Of a stretch of DNA of 64,000 nucleotides, positions 38,901 through 50,520 are shown in pieces. The notes beneath the pieces are model-generated. The model ran no database searches, was not told the DNA's origin, and saw only the letters and a list, made by a program, of their open reading frames with translations. The stretch is from Plectrocnemia conspersa. Lineage: Eukaryota; Arthropoda; Insecta; Trichoptera; Polycentropodidae. The DNA is taken from positions 1-64,000 of the forward strand of contig VTFK01000056.1 of assembly GCA_009617715.1 (NCBI GenBank), in the 5' to 3' direction. The first letter of the stretch is position 1; each line of letters starts with the position of its first letter. Both the position numbers and the translations under genes were made by a program.

Positions 38901-39720
38901 CCTTGTTAAATCCTCCCTATATTTCTTTTCAAATTAGTTTTCTACACATAATTAACGAGAGACACAACAACAATGCGATCCCAAAAAAAATCTAAAAGAG
39001 ACGTAATAAAATGCCGCCATTTTAATCCGTTTCGTTCTTAAAAAGTTAATTAAACATCGACTTTTTCATTGTGCTCCTTCTCCCTTAGAAACTTTTGCCA
39101 CAAAGCCCAAAAAAATATTAAATAAAAAAAAATCTCGAGTATTGTTTTATTTTTGCGCAATTGAATTACGGAATTAATTATGAGCCCAAAACACATAATT
39201 GACATCGCTTGTAGTCGAATACAAGTTTCTAGAGTCAAACTAAGCAATAAAGGGCTTGTTTTCTCTAGTTCATGTATATGCTATATAGCATGTGCTTACA
39301 TGGTGCTGATTACAATTTCTCATGCGATTGCTACATGTATAGTAAATACAGGTAATACTACAACATACTGTATACAAGTTGATCGCTTAAAAAATTAGCA
39401 TTTGTAAAAACCATATTAAAAATATATATACTAAATATTTCAATGATAATAAACACGAACTCGAATAATTAATAAATTTAAATAAAAAGGCAATATATTA
39501 TAAATATTTTCATATTGCAATAATTATTGATTTTTTCAAAGAAAATCTTAATGTGGTTAAAACAGGACCATACAAAAAGGTAAAAAATTAAAACATTTAA
39601 ATAAAGTTATGTACTTTATTTTTGCGCTCTAAAACTTGATAAACAAAAAGTTTAAGAACCATATGTTAAATTGAAGTATTAAATATATTCTATATAGTTG
39701 TTTTAAATATATTGAAGTAG
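38901..39720. other. AT-rich stretch without a supported gene
   Basis: Short frames on both strands (39050-39247 minus, 39180-39398 plus) overlap and show no domain. Confidence 0.3.
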
Positions 39721-39980
39721 ACGTCCGCGATGAACATACAAACATGGACATCATCCCGCCGCCAGCTTCTCCACTACCACTTGGAGAACATACTGTCACT
39801 GCCACACCAATCAGAACTCTAATGATCATCCACTGACATCATCCTTCCGCCAGCTTCTCTACCACCACTCAAAGAAAACATCTCGCCATTTATCGTCTGT
39901 CGCGATATATGTAAATATAAAGTATACAACTCAAACTAGATTCTACCTTAAGTCTCATTGCTCACGAAGTTACACCCCTA
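39721..39980. repeat. partial tandem duplication, possible solo LTR or repeat end
   Basis: GCCAGCTTCTCCACTACCAC at 39761 recurs in altered form, GCCAGCTTCTCTACCACCAC, at 39850. Each copy is preceded by ACATCATCC and followed by an AACAT block, giving a repeat period of about 90 bases. The sequence after it (CTCATTGCTCACGAAGTTAC at 39954) looks like the end of some LTRs, but no second LTR or primer site is visible, so the LTR idea is weak. Confidence 0.4.
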
Positions 39981-41150
39981 GAGTTCTCAAATCTTAAACA
40001 TGAAGACACCATTTTATATTTAACTGTTTAAAATAAGAATAAAAATTAAAAAAATGGTAAAAATAAATAAGAAAAACGCATAAAATTTAAACGAAGAAGT
40101 AGTTAAAAAATTAACAATAAATTAAATTAAACGTTGATCGAGATAAAAGTTAGGATCATAGGATTTGTATTCATAAATGGCCAAAAAATTAAAATTGTTA
40201 CAAATATATTATTATTTTCACAATATAAGATCCATAGACTTTTGATCCAACAACTGTGTCAGCACATGCAAAAAATCACAGATGTAGCTGACTAAAGCTA
40301 CAGTTGACCAATAATCCACACAACATTATGGCCTAAAAAAATATTTAGAAGGATTTTTTTTAAAAAAGAACGTTTAATAAATCCATAAACCAAGGGTTGA
40401 CGAAAATTTTCATATTCTTCTTTAACTAAATATTCGTTTAATGTAAGCCAATCAAATTAAATCTGATCTTAAAGTACAAAGTTTATCGTGAGCGATACAG
40501 ATTCTTTAAATTAAAGAATAACCTCATGATTATACAAAAATCATATTTGTTGCTGACAAAACTTTATATTTCCTCTACTATGAATCTTACATTTGCAGGA
40601 TTAAATTATTTAAATAAGATATTGTTCAATTAGATTTTTTTTTACATTTCCCAACACTTACAATTATTAGCATATATATATATTACATTATGAAAATGTG
40701 TATATTTAACAGTTTGATCTTGAAACTTCAAAGTATCTTATTTGTTGTATTTTTCACATAGCAATTACGTTTAATACATATTTCGAAAACTTCGTAATCA
40801 TACGGCCCCGTTAAAAAATATTATGGTAATAATAAATTGCTTAAATATTCGTTACGCATATATAATTCTATCGATTTTCGAAAAAATTGTATTTAACACA
40901 ATAATTTATATTTTAATATAATATTTATATAGTTAACAAAAAAATATTATCATTTTAGTATTTTCATCAGACGTTAAATTTTGTCACCATAATATGTTAC
41001 ATACAATTGTAACACATTAATCAGATTAATATTATACTATATAAACGTTTAATGTAATAATCAGGTCATTACGTTTTTACTATAAATACGGAATAATTAA
41101 ATAAATTAATTAATCAGTCGCTAACACTACAGGATCATACAGTCGTATTA
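39981..41150. other. AT-rich sequence, no feature seen
   Basis: The stretch is A/T-rich. A patch at 40230-40330 has slightly higher complexity, without a frame or motif. Confidence 0.35.
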
Positions 41151-41172
41151 TTCACGGAGCATCCTTACTCAC

Positions 41173-41243
41173 CGGCGAAAATCCGCCGACGTGCTTTGAA
41201 CACGTCACGCCGTTAGATTTGCGTGTGTAAATCACACATATAA
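41173..41243 (-). CDS. candidate internal exon (71 bp), unknown product
   Basis: On the minus strand, GGTTGTTTTTATCGTAG provides a pyrimidine-rich acceptor. About 71 bases later CG is followed by GTGAGTAAGG, close to the ideal donor. One frame is open through the exon and ends in NGVTCSKHVGGFSP. The exon-like part is far less AT-rich than its surroundings. No family is recognised, and no neighbouring exon could be linked, so it may be a UTR exon, a microexon of a long gene or a chance arrangement. Confidence 0.35.
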
Positions 41244-41259
41244 CTACGATAAAAACAAC

Positions 41260-42957
41260 CTTTAATTTAAATGCAAACACAAAATACCAACGCAAAAATT
41301 GTTTTGGAGGCTAAAGATAACATATCGATGGTTCCAGACCCGTAGTCAAATGTACTCAAATTATTCCTTAATTTATTGGGTTTTTTACTATATTTTTTTT
41401 TTGCATAATTTGTAAAATGTTTTTTATTTCTTTCCTTAAATTTAGATATATTTAAATTATTTTTTTTTCAAATTGTAGTTAATTACAAAATATAAACACG
41501 AAAATATATAATATTAAAATATTTGTAAAATTATTATTATTATTGTAATTAGCGATTTATATAAAAAAAAAAAAAAACTAAGACGCAATACAAGTTAAGC
41601 AATCAATACATCAATAAACTAGTAATTTATTAATTGTTTAGATATGTAACACTAAAAGTATACAAATTGTGTTTTTTAATCAAAATGTATAATTAAATAA
41701 ATAAATATTGCAATTAATGCGCTTGTCAAAAGCTATAATATATTTTTATATCATTTATATCTAGTTAATAGATATCGTTGGTAAGCAAACTTTGAGCACT
41801 AGTCATATTACACTTGTAAATTTTACAACAATGATAATACTTTTAGTATTAAAAAAGTTTAAAGGCTTTTCTGGCGTCCAGGGAATTTTTCAGGGTATCA
41901 CTACATATACCAGACAACTAACGCACAGGATTGTCACATATTCAAATACATTTACCTACTATTACGACCTTGTCAGAACGTCAAGCACTGTAGCGCAAGT
42001 CGTAGACTTATATAATAATCCCAAAGTACTGGAAATTTGTATACTTGCGTTACTTGAGAATTTATTTTGAAGGCGAAACAGCGTGGGGGTATTAATATTA
42101 AATTAAAATTCGTTTTAAACAAAATGCTTGTTTTAAGGATCTTATCTATGTTGATGTTGCTTGGAATTTAGTTAGCTTTAGCGATGATTGATTACTTTCA
42201 AACCACTTTGAAGGGTGATAATTAACTTAATCTAATATAAACATTTAACCGTCGAACGTGTATTATGTAGGTGTATGATCAATATTTGTGTTATTTTTTT
42301 TTTCTTTAACATATTCATTCAACACGTACGTAGAGCTGCTTTGTAACAAAGAAAAGCTCCCGTGAGACGTTCGCATAAAATATGCATAAGTTCTTGTGTC
42401 GTGCTGCTTTTCCGGATCTTTTATGTCGCAACTCGGAAATTTTAAAATACAAACTGTCTTAAAATCGCATAAAAACAACAGCCTCATATAAATATCAAAT
42501 CCAATATAGAGAGTTTGTCGTAAAGCGACATAAAGTATCTGATATTATTATACCATACAATAAAGAATGAAGTGCTTTAAAAAGTTTCTTCGTAAAGTAA
42601 ATAAAGATGTTTTAAAGAATTTCATTCAGTTTAAAAAATCGAATTATCCTATAAAGCTTTTTTCTTACATTATCAAAATCATACTGTATTTTCATCTTAA
42701 TTATTTTGTAAGAATAAATTAGTATTTAAAAATCAAATCATTAGAATTGAATATCAAGTATATTATGTGGTTGATTGTTTTAATATCGTTAATAATATTA
42801 TTATAAGATCTATTTTAAATTAACAAATTTAAAATACTTATATATTTAATATTACCAACCTAATGCAGAAAATCCAAGTATTTTATTTTATTTTAATCTG
42901 TAAAAACAATGCTCAATTACAAAAGCTATAGTAAAATATTAAACTTTTAGTTTGAAC
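41260..42957. other. AT-rich stretch with two unassigned short frames
   Basis: A plus-strand frame of 92 codons at 41792-42070 (containing FKGFSGVQGIFQGITTYTRQ) and a minus-strand frame of 74 codons at 42263-42487 lie in slightly less AT-rich patches. Neither has a recognisable domain. The first is one of the longer unopposed frames in the window but has a plain hydrophobic/threonine-rich composition. Confidence 0.25.
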
Positions 42958-43129
42958 AGGCGCGTATGTTGAGATACATTCCCTTTCGCACGCTCACGTG
43001 TTAAGTGACGAGAGTGAGTGAGAGATATGGGCGTGCGTTACATGCGTTTCGCACGCCCTTATCTCTCACTCACTCTCGTCATTTAACACGCAAGCGAGCG
43101 AAAGGGAATATATGACACCGTACGCGCCT
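42958..43129. repeat. long hairpin: 80-bp arms, 12-base loop
   Basis: Left arm 42958-43037 begins AGGCGCGTA and ends GGGCGTGCG. The loop is TTACATGCGTTT. Right arm 43050-43129 begins CGCACGCCC and ends TACGCGCCT. The arms agree at roughly 85% of positions by eye, with a perfect core around CGAGAGTGAGTGAGAGATA. It is much richer in G+C than its surroundings. Likely readings are a foldback MITE or, if transcribed, a hairpin RNA precursor. No clear target duplication flanks it, so the class stays open. Confidence 0.75.
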
Positions 43130-43712
43130 AGTTGCGACATATGTTTTTAATGACACCATCAATAAAAAAAATAAAAACCTGAACTACATCTAGTCTCCAA
43201 TTCGAGTAATCGAGTACTCGATACTCGAGTATTTTTGTCTATTTTTCAAGTACTTGATAATCGAGTATTTTGAAAATTACTCGATTAATACTCCAAATTA
43301 AAAATTTTTGAAATATTTCAGAAACAAAAATAACTTTAACTCGGTCCGGTAAAGGTTAACGTCTTGCTTTTATTTGGCGTTTATGCCCGAAGTCCTGAGT
43401 TAGAGCGGTTACTATCAGGTATAATTTTTTCATAGTTCCATAGTTGCATAGTTCCGGGCGTCGGCTATGTTAGTGGGTACGACGGAGAAATTTATTTTGT
43501 GTTTTCTGTTCGACAGTCCCGACTTATCTAATTTATGGCAATGAACAATATGAAATATAAAAAAAAAAAATTTTTAGGTTTTATGACTATGCAGTTGTAG
43601 CGTAAAGTGTTGTAAAATTGTTTATACTGATCCCTCAGCTTAAAAATATAAATCAAAACAATTGTGTGTTTTAAAGGCATTTAAAGTAAAGTCAGTTCTT
43701 TGCGAACCGTTT

Positions 43713-46700
43713 GCTAATTCACAAAATGCACACTTTAGGGCAAGACCGTGACGTCACGATGACGTTTCACGCCGTCGCCTAAATCAGTTCCACAAATACT
43801 CACAGGCGTCGCTTGATACGCCGCTGCGATCATGAGGTGGGGCGCGGCGTGTCCGCGCATGCGTTTCGCGCACATTCATCGATTCTGCGCGTGCGCTCGC
43901 GTGTTTTGCTGCTCATCGCCAAAATATGGACACGCTTCCCGCTTCTTTTCAACACATTCAGCTCGATAATAATACTTATCGAGCTAATTTGTTGAATACT
44001 GAACACCTGTCACCTGGATCAATGGATGAAGGAATATGCCGACAATTCCAAGACCGCGTGGACGATCATTCGAAAAGACGAATACGCAGTCGCGTATCCT
44101 TTGCAGGTTGGTTTTATTTTTTTATAATAATCAAATTTAATATATGATATATATTTACTCTGGATAACATATATATTAACTCTAGGAAATTGTTTTATTG
44201 CCATCACAACAACCATCGGAAAATTGTGATAACAAATACGTTCAAAAAACAAACTGCTTAGCGACGATATTCGTATCAAGTTTACTACAGCTAATACAAA
44301 AAAAGTGATAAATACGTCAAGGTGTGTTTTTGTGCATGTTTAGGTATACATTATAATAATATAAATTTATGTACAATACATATATTATATCTTACAGAAT
44401 GTTTATCCTGCTATTATGAAGCTCGATTTTATGCACCATCATACTATTGATTCTGCTGCAGTGTTATATCGTTTAAAACCTACTTCTGAAACTAGAGATG
44501 TATTTAAATCATGTTTCAACGATAATTTAGGTATTACACATTTATTACTTCAAAAAAACATGATACAACTATAAATATTTATTATCTTAGACATCACACA
44601 GGCAATTAATCTACATGAAAAGAAATTAGATTTAAAATATGGAATGAATTCAACAGAAATGGCTAATTCATCTATCAACCCCAAATATAGATCTGTTTTT
44701 TGTATTGGTACACAACATGGAGATCTACACATTTGGGTCCACGTTCTGGAAATACATTGAAGGTACTTATTGTTAAATATTATAAAACTGTTACAATATT
44801 AACAAATTAATATTTTTTTGTTTCAGATGTTAGAATCAAAATGCCAGCTTATGAGGGCGTTTTGTATTGCTCGATCAATCCTTCCTAATGCACCGCCTGT
44901 CACTACAGAATCGCGAATTGATATTGCCCGTTTGGCATTTGGAAGGATAATATTCCACCTCTGGCTCATTTTGATCCACTGGTGGAGGAAACGCATAAAA
45001 ATTTCATCAATATTAGATAATATAAATAATAATACAGAAATATCTGAAAGTGCCGGACTGTCTACTTCAAATATTATTGAACCAGATGGTAATGAACTTA
45101 ATATAATCACTGAATCTTGGACCGAAGCATTAGATGCTATAGCTATAAATTTAAACAATTTACAAATCTCAGAAATAAGGATTTTATTGATAAAATTAAG
45201 AGTAAATTTTGTTCTAATTAATTCCTTAGAAAGTTTTGATAATATAATCGCTGATATCTCAAGACGGCCTGCGCCTGCAAAATTTAGATCTGTAATTAAA
45301 GTGCAACCAACTTCGATTAGTCGGCGCAGGCCTGGGGGTTACTAGAGGATGTAAAGAGATTGCCTGCGGGTCGTCCAGCACTTACGGATAAACAAAAGGG
45401 TTAAAAAAAAAAAAATAGATTGCTAGCATTAAATATAAAACAATGTAACAAATGTAACTAAACACAGTAAATTTTTAATTTATTTTTTCCAGCCTTAGCT
45501 ATTTTTTTTCATGTGTTTCATTTAATTTTTTAGCTATATTTTACTATAATAAAATTCATTTATTTCTATATAAATTTAATATTAAAAGTATATAATTGTT
45601 TTGTATAAATTAAATAACTTAACTATATTATGTAATTGCTTTATATAGATTTCATTTTACATAATATAGTAAAGGTGAGGATTCGGACTAGTTTTTGTTT
45701 ATACTATACATGCAATAATAAATAATTTAATAAAATATTATTATGTTTTATTTCCCTTGCATATTACTGTAAACTATTTAATTTGGATAATATAAATTTA
45801 AATTCTAAAACTAAGAGTGCTATTTAGAATGTAATTTCGCACTTTTTTTAAAAAACTGACACTTTTATTTGAATAATTGAAATTAAAATAGCATTACTGA
45901 TATGATATTTTAAAGAGTATTTGATTTGTTTGTTTTTGATATAATTATTGAGATTTTCGTTATAAATCAAATTTCATTTTTATAGGTAGGTATATTTAGG
46001 AAAAAAAGTGATATGACTTTATTAAATTGAAGTTGTACTCTACGTTGTTGCTAAAGGCCAGCGTGCCTCTAAATTCGTAAGCCCAAATAGAAAGCATATA
46101 TCGTTTATAATAAAGAGACAGAGGTAGTAATAACGAAATTGTCATTTCATATATTATTAAATAGTTGAAAAAGTATTAAAGTTGACTTGACATGTCGCAA
46201 TATCTTGTAAGCCAATGGATATGTTGACTTGATTATTTATTTATTACGTAGATATTAATTGACTGTTCGTCGTAAATCATATTTACATACTATTCGAAAG
46301 CTTATGTCTTGGACTATGATATGATTTTTTTTTTCTTTTATTAAAATTCCTCCAGTATTTTGCGAGTATTTGTTTCTATTCGGTCATATTCAGTAAAAAA
46401 TTATCTACTAAACAGACATCTTCGTATAGAAAGTCAATATCGCAACTATTATTAAATAAGTTTGTTAATTATTCAATAGACGAAAATTCGATTTTCATGT
46501 TTGCTTTCTACATTTTTGTACATATATACATTTTTTGTTAAATCGGGGTTTTATAAACAATTTGTCTGTTGAACTCGGTACAGTCCCGCTCAAATAGCTG
46601 GCAACCTTGGAGACGGCGAGTGACGCCGGCCCGGCGACGTCACCAAGACGCTAGAAAGAGACGAGTGAATGCTAGAAAGAGACGCGAGATGTGACGTCGC

Positions 46701-46732
46701 GGTCTCGCCCTAAAGCGTGCATTTTGTGAATA
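43713..46732 (+). mobile_element. MULE-like DNA transposon nested in the hAT element
   Basis: Terminal inverted repeats of about 40 bp face each other. The left starts near ATTCACAAAATGCACAC and runs through TTTAGGGCAAGACCG to GACGTCAC. The right complement is the same with three changes. TGCGAACCGTTT flanks both sides (43701-43712 and 46733-46744), a direct repeat of 12 bases where MULEs usually make 8-10. Inside is a spliced, frameshifted transposase remnant (43926-45404). The right subterminal region has a 17-18 base tandem repeat, GCTAGAAAGAGACG, at 46650-46688. The family call rests on the protein pattern and long inverted repeats; the unusual duplication length leaves some doubt. Confidence 0.7.
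43926..45404 (+). pseudogene. MULE-like transposase, spliced and internally deleted
   Basis: Four apparent exons fit splice rules: 43926-44106 (starts MDTLPASFQH, donor GT at 44107), 44398-44530 (after TTACAG), 44591-44762 (after TTAG) and 44827-45404 (after TTTCAG). Exons 2 and 3 join in frame as FNDNL/DITQAINLHEKKLDLKYG, which resembles the segment of MULE-type proteins before the catalytic core with its HE.KL pattern. Exon 3 then shifts frame to THLGPRSGNTLK. Exon 4 shows compensating frameshifts (around 44940 and 45005), a WTEALDAIAINL segment and the tail VQPTSISRRRPG, then VTRGCK and RLPAGRPALTDKQKG in other frames. The DDE core and SWIM zinc finger are missing, so it cannot transpose. 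Exon 1 does not join exon 2 in a frame that stays open. Family is inferred from pattern, not from a search. Confidence 0.55.
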
Positions 46733-47345
46733 TGCGAACCGTTTAGCTCTAGAGTAAAAGGGATTCACCCAAATACATCTTCGAAGGATATAGATTTAAT
46801 TTCTTCGCATTAATCAGAAGGAGTAGAATATTGTGTATTGTTAAAAAAAAAATCTATTCAAGAAGAATTACAAAATGCTATTTTGTCAATAGTCGTAGGA
46901 AATAAAAAAAAAAGCAGAGAAGGGAATAAAAGAAGAGAACATAAAAGAGAGTTCAAAAAAATTTTATATCTATAAAAGCGAACAGATATAAATTAGAAGC
47001 CTTATCCAACGCGTTAATGACAATAAGACCAACATCAACAGCAACGGAAAGGGTTTTTCCATAACGGGAATAATAAAACCAAAGGTTAGCAGTAATATTA
47101 AATTCGAGACACTTTTTTGCATTATTGTTTTTTAAAAGTATGTTCGTGAAGTTAAAATAATTGTAAAAAAATTAACATACTAAGTATTTTATTTATTTAT
47201 TTATATGTGCACGAATTTGAATAATAGCTATTTTGGTACATTTGGTAAATACTCGAAAGTACTCGAGTACTCGAGTATTTTAAAATTTTAATATTTGATA
47301 CTCGAGTAGTTGATGGTTCGAGTAATTAGAGACTCTAACTACATC

Positions 47346-48059
47346 CAAGACATTACATTATTTATTTTAACTTTAATATTTAAATATACGCCTTTGGTAA
47401 AATTTCGCTCATCTATTCTAAGTGTGCAACATATTTTTTTTTTATTTTGATTATTCCATCGTGACGCATTAGAAAGATATGTTGCTTAACTGTCATAGAA
47501 AATAACTTAAACCTTATTAACTTTGCCGTGTTAAGCAAAGATTTTGAAAATTAGCAGTGTTTTTGATTAAGTAAAAAACCGCTTTTATCTATATTTTTTA
47601 ATATTTTTCGTAAAACTGTTAAGCTCCCTAAAAATAAATGAACAAGTACCAACAAATTTAAGATTTATGAAAAATATCATTTGCAGAAAATAAACAACTC
47701 AAGTCCAGTATAAGATCAAACGAAAGATTTCATCTTTAAACATAAAATAAAATAAAAATGGTAAATATTTTTTTATCTCCCATTTTATAAATTTATATCA
47801 TAACATATGCTTTCAAATAAAGTTTTCAAATTAAATAATATAAGTTAAATAAAATACATCTAAATTATTCATATTTTTAATATCCTGCTATTTATACCCA
47901 CGAATGCTAGAATGATTATTTTTATTGAGATATAGAAGTTTGCGTGATCTTATTATACGAAAACGTAAATTTAGGTGAGGCAGAAAAACGTAAACAACTA
48001 GTCATGATTTATTCACACAAATAGGCATTTCTACATACATATTGTATTATAATATATAT
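47346..48059. other. AT-rich sequence, no feature seen
   Basis: I see no supported feature here. Confidence 0.35.
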
Positions 48060-48370
48060 TTATTTTCCTGTAATCCGCATTTGGTTCGCACGAGCTGCGT
48101 TCGGACTCTCGGTTCGCGACGTGCGTCATTTTTTCCGCTTAGCACGGTCGGACAGTAAGGATAAAATATTTGCCGCTCGGCGCCTCGTCTGGCATTTTTT
48201 TTTTGTGAAAACGCGCAGAAAACTCGCTCATTAATTTAAGAGAGGCCCTGCGACCCATTTGCGCATCGTACTCCGGGGACCCGCCAGGAAAATCGGCGCG
48301 TCAAGCTTTTCACGCAATTTTCACAATGCGCTTCATGTGCTTTTTCAACGCGTGATGTCTCACTTTGAAA
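48060..48370. other. GC-richer island, function unknown
   Basis: This is a sharp rise in G+C with motifs such as CGCACGAGCTGCGTTCGG and GACCCGCCAGGAAAATCGGC. There is no frame of useful length and there are no transposon termini. It resembles the islands near 12840, 25900, 50200 and 53200 in composition. Confidence 0.35.
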
Positions 48371-50129
48371 AAGAGCGTGAATTTTAAATTGCATAGTATA
48401 TATATAGATAAATCTTGTTACATATGAAATTTTGGATTTTAATGTTGTGTATTTACTATGCTCTAGTACTGATCGTTCACACTATGACGGGCGCATGACA
48501 TAACATTAGTTTAATTGATCTGGACTATACATTTAGCATACTAAAATTAATTTATTTTCCTGAACTAGATTTTATATTAAACTACATTTTAATAGGATGC
48601 AAGTCTGGACTTATAAACCTTCTTAGATTTATATGTAAGTTAATTTTGAGATTTTATGGTTTTACAAGGTTCTGGAAATACTCTAATGTCACCCTTGTGA
48701 ATTTAAAAGGTGACATATTTTGATAAAAACATTCACATATGTATTTTTAGAATAACATTGCATTGCAGGTGTATGCTTATTTACCAGCAACATAGTTTTT
48801 GCCAATCTCGACCCAATGTCACTAAAAATATAAGTATATTTTTACAAAATTTTAAAATGAGTTTGATAAAGTCAATCACATTTTTTTGGAAAAAATTCAA
48901 ACGTGTGACGAAAATTATAAATTACAGTGCGATAAAAAAAGTATTATTTTCTGAAAGAAAATCAAATTAGCTGCCATTCGCAAGACAGTAGACTTTTTAT
49001 TTTGACTACCACATTAAAAAAAACACTAATTTCACTACTTAGCGTAGAAATTATATATAATTATTTTATTTAATAACACACTTTGAAAAATATATTCTAC
49101 TTTACATCTATACAAAATATACTGTAGGCAACTTTAGTTTGTTTTGCTACTTTATTATTAAAATCTTTTAATATTCATGTTTTATTTTAAATCAATGTCA
49201 AGAAATATGCAATTTTTTTCTTTTCAGTTAATTCGCTAATAATATAGTTTATTTACTATATATTTCATGTCCTAAATTCCGATTGATTTATAAGTCATAT
49301 ATGAACCTTAAATGAAATGAAACTTTCCAACTTTAGTTCTACGTAAAAACAATAAGAAAAAATCTGACAGTTAACAACCGTCATTTACTTCAATTGAGTT
49401 AATATAATAATACATAGCTATACTGTCTGTCAATTTTCAGTCAGTTAATGTAAGGTTTTGTCTTATAAATATTGACCCAAGTCTCCCATTGTATTTATAA
49501 GCCGAATGATTTATAACAATGGACATTTCAACTAATTCAACAAAATCGTGTATTTGATAAAGATTTTTAACGACAAATAATATTTGCTTTATTTTATTCC
49601 AGACACTAAAACCATATTAAAAAAAGACACTTGCGCTATTCGAAACGATTTCATAATTAAAATTATAATGACGCTATGTAATACTATGCAAACGCTATAA
49701 ATCTCCACCGCGTCGAAAGAGTTAAAATATTATCATAATAATATTTTTAATGCAATTATAATTTACATAGTATGAAATAAAAAAAATTGTTGAGTAAAAT
49801 ATTAATCAATAATATAAAAAAGAAGCAACAAGAAAATAAAGTTTTGAAAATACATATGTACTAACATGAACTAAACACATAACTACTTTTGTCGTCATTG
49901 TTCTAAGAGCTAATAATAAAATTACACTACAACACAGTGGATGCTTTATAGTTCAATTTGCTTAATGTATCCGTTTAATGTGTCTTTGCGTATATACATT
50001 GTAAAATAAGATATATTTAACATTTAGTATTCCATGACGAGAGACAAAGTGATTGCATCTCTATGATATGGAATTATTTAATAATATAAAACATACTTTT
50101 ATTCTAATTATTACCATAATTAAAAAAAT
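48371..50129. other. AT-rich stretch with one low-complexity frame
   Basis: An 86-codon plus-strand frame (48710-48970) is lysine/phenylalanine-rich with no domain. Otherwise the sequence is A/T-rich without a supported feature. Confidence 0.35.
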
Positions 50130-50520
50130 ATACTTCAGAGACAGAGACAGCGCAAGGGACGGGCGCTAAAATATATAATATGTATACGATGTCCGTACAA
50201 CAATTTCAGCTTAGCGCTTGCTGTTGTTTTCGTTTCTTTTCATTACGCTTTCATGGCGATCCGTGCCGGCACGAGAGCAACACCTTTTTCTTGTTCCGTT
50301 TTCCCTTTTAATATACATTGAAAACCTTAAAAGTCCCCGCGGAGTACCGACGTTATAAATTTTTAATTCGTTAATTTACTTCCGGCCGCCCCGGGCGAAA
50401 CGCCCCCGTGAAACAACACCGAAAGATAAAGAAATACCCACGAGACATGGAAAACGCGAATTCGACTTGGGAACGACACGTTCAATTCAATTATGCCCTT
50501 ATCTGTCTTAACCCTCGACT
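50130..50520. other. GC-richer island, function unknown
   Basis: The island includes GCGATCCGTGCCGGCACGAG near 50253 and TTCCGGCCGCCCCGGGCGAA near 50380, the most G+C-rich run nearby. No long frame was found. Confidence 0.35.

Larger units (their letters stand above)
43191..47337 (+). mobile_element. hAT transposon (outer element), interrupted
   Basis: The left end reads TAGTCTCCAATTCGAGTAAT. The right end, complemented, reads TAGAGTCTCTAATTACTCG. AACTACATC directly precedes the left end and overlaps the right end, giving an 8-bp target duplication ACTACATC at 43183-43190 and 47338-47345. Subterminal palindromes of CTCGAGTA type fill 43206-43290 and 47251-47310, where hAT transposases usually bind. 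Only the transposase C-terminus is readable: 46995-47060 gives LEALSNALMTIRPTSTATERVF, the dimerisation domain, then a frame break. Most of the remaining length, 43713-46732, is a younger inserted element. The outer element is inactive. Confidence 0.8.

Noticed and set aside
44823..45158. 111-codon minus-strand frame
   Set aside because: It is the antisense shadow of exon 4 of the nested transposase on the plus strand.
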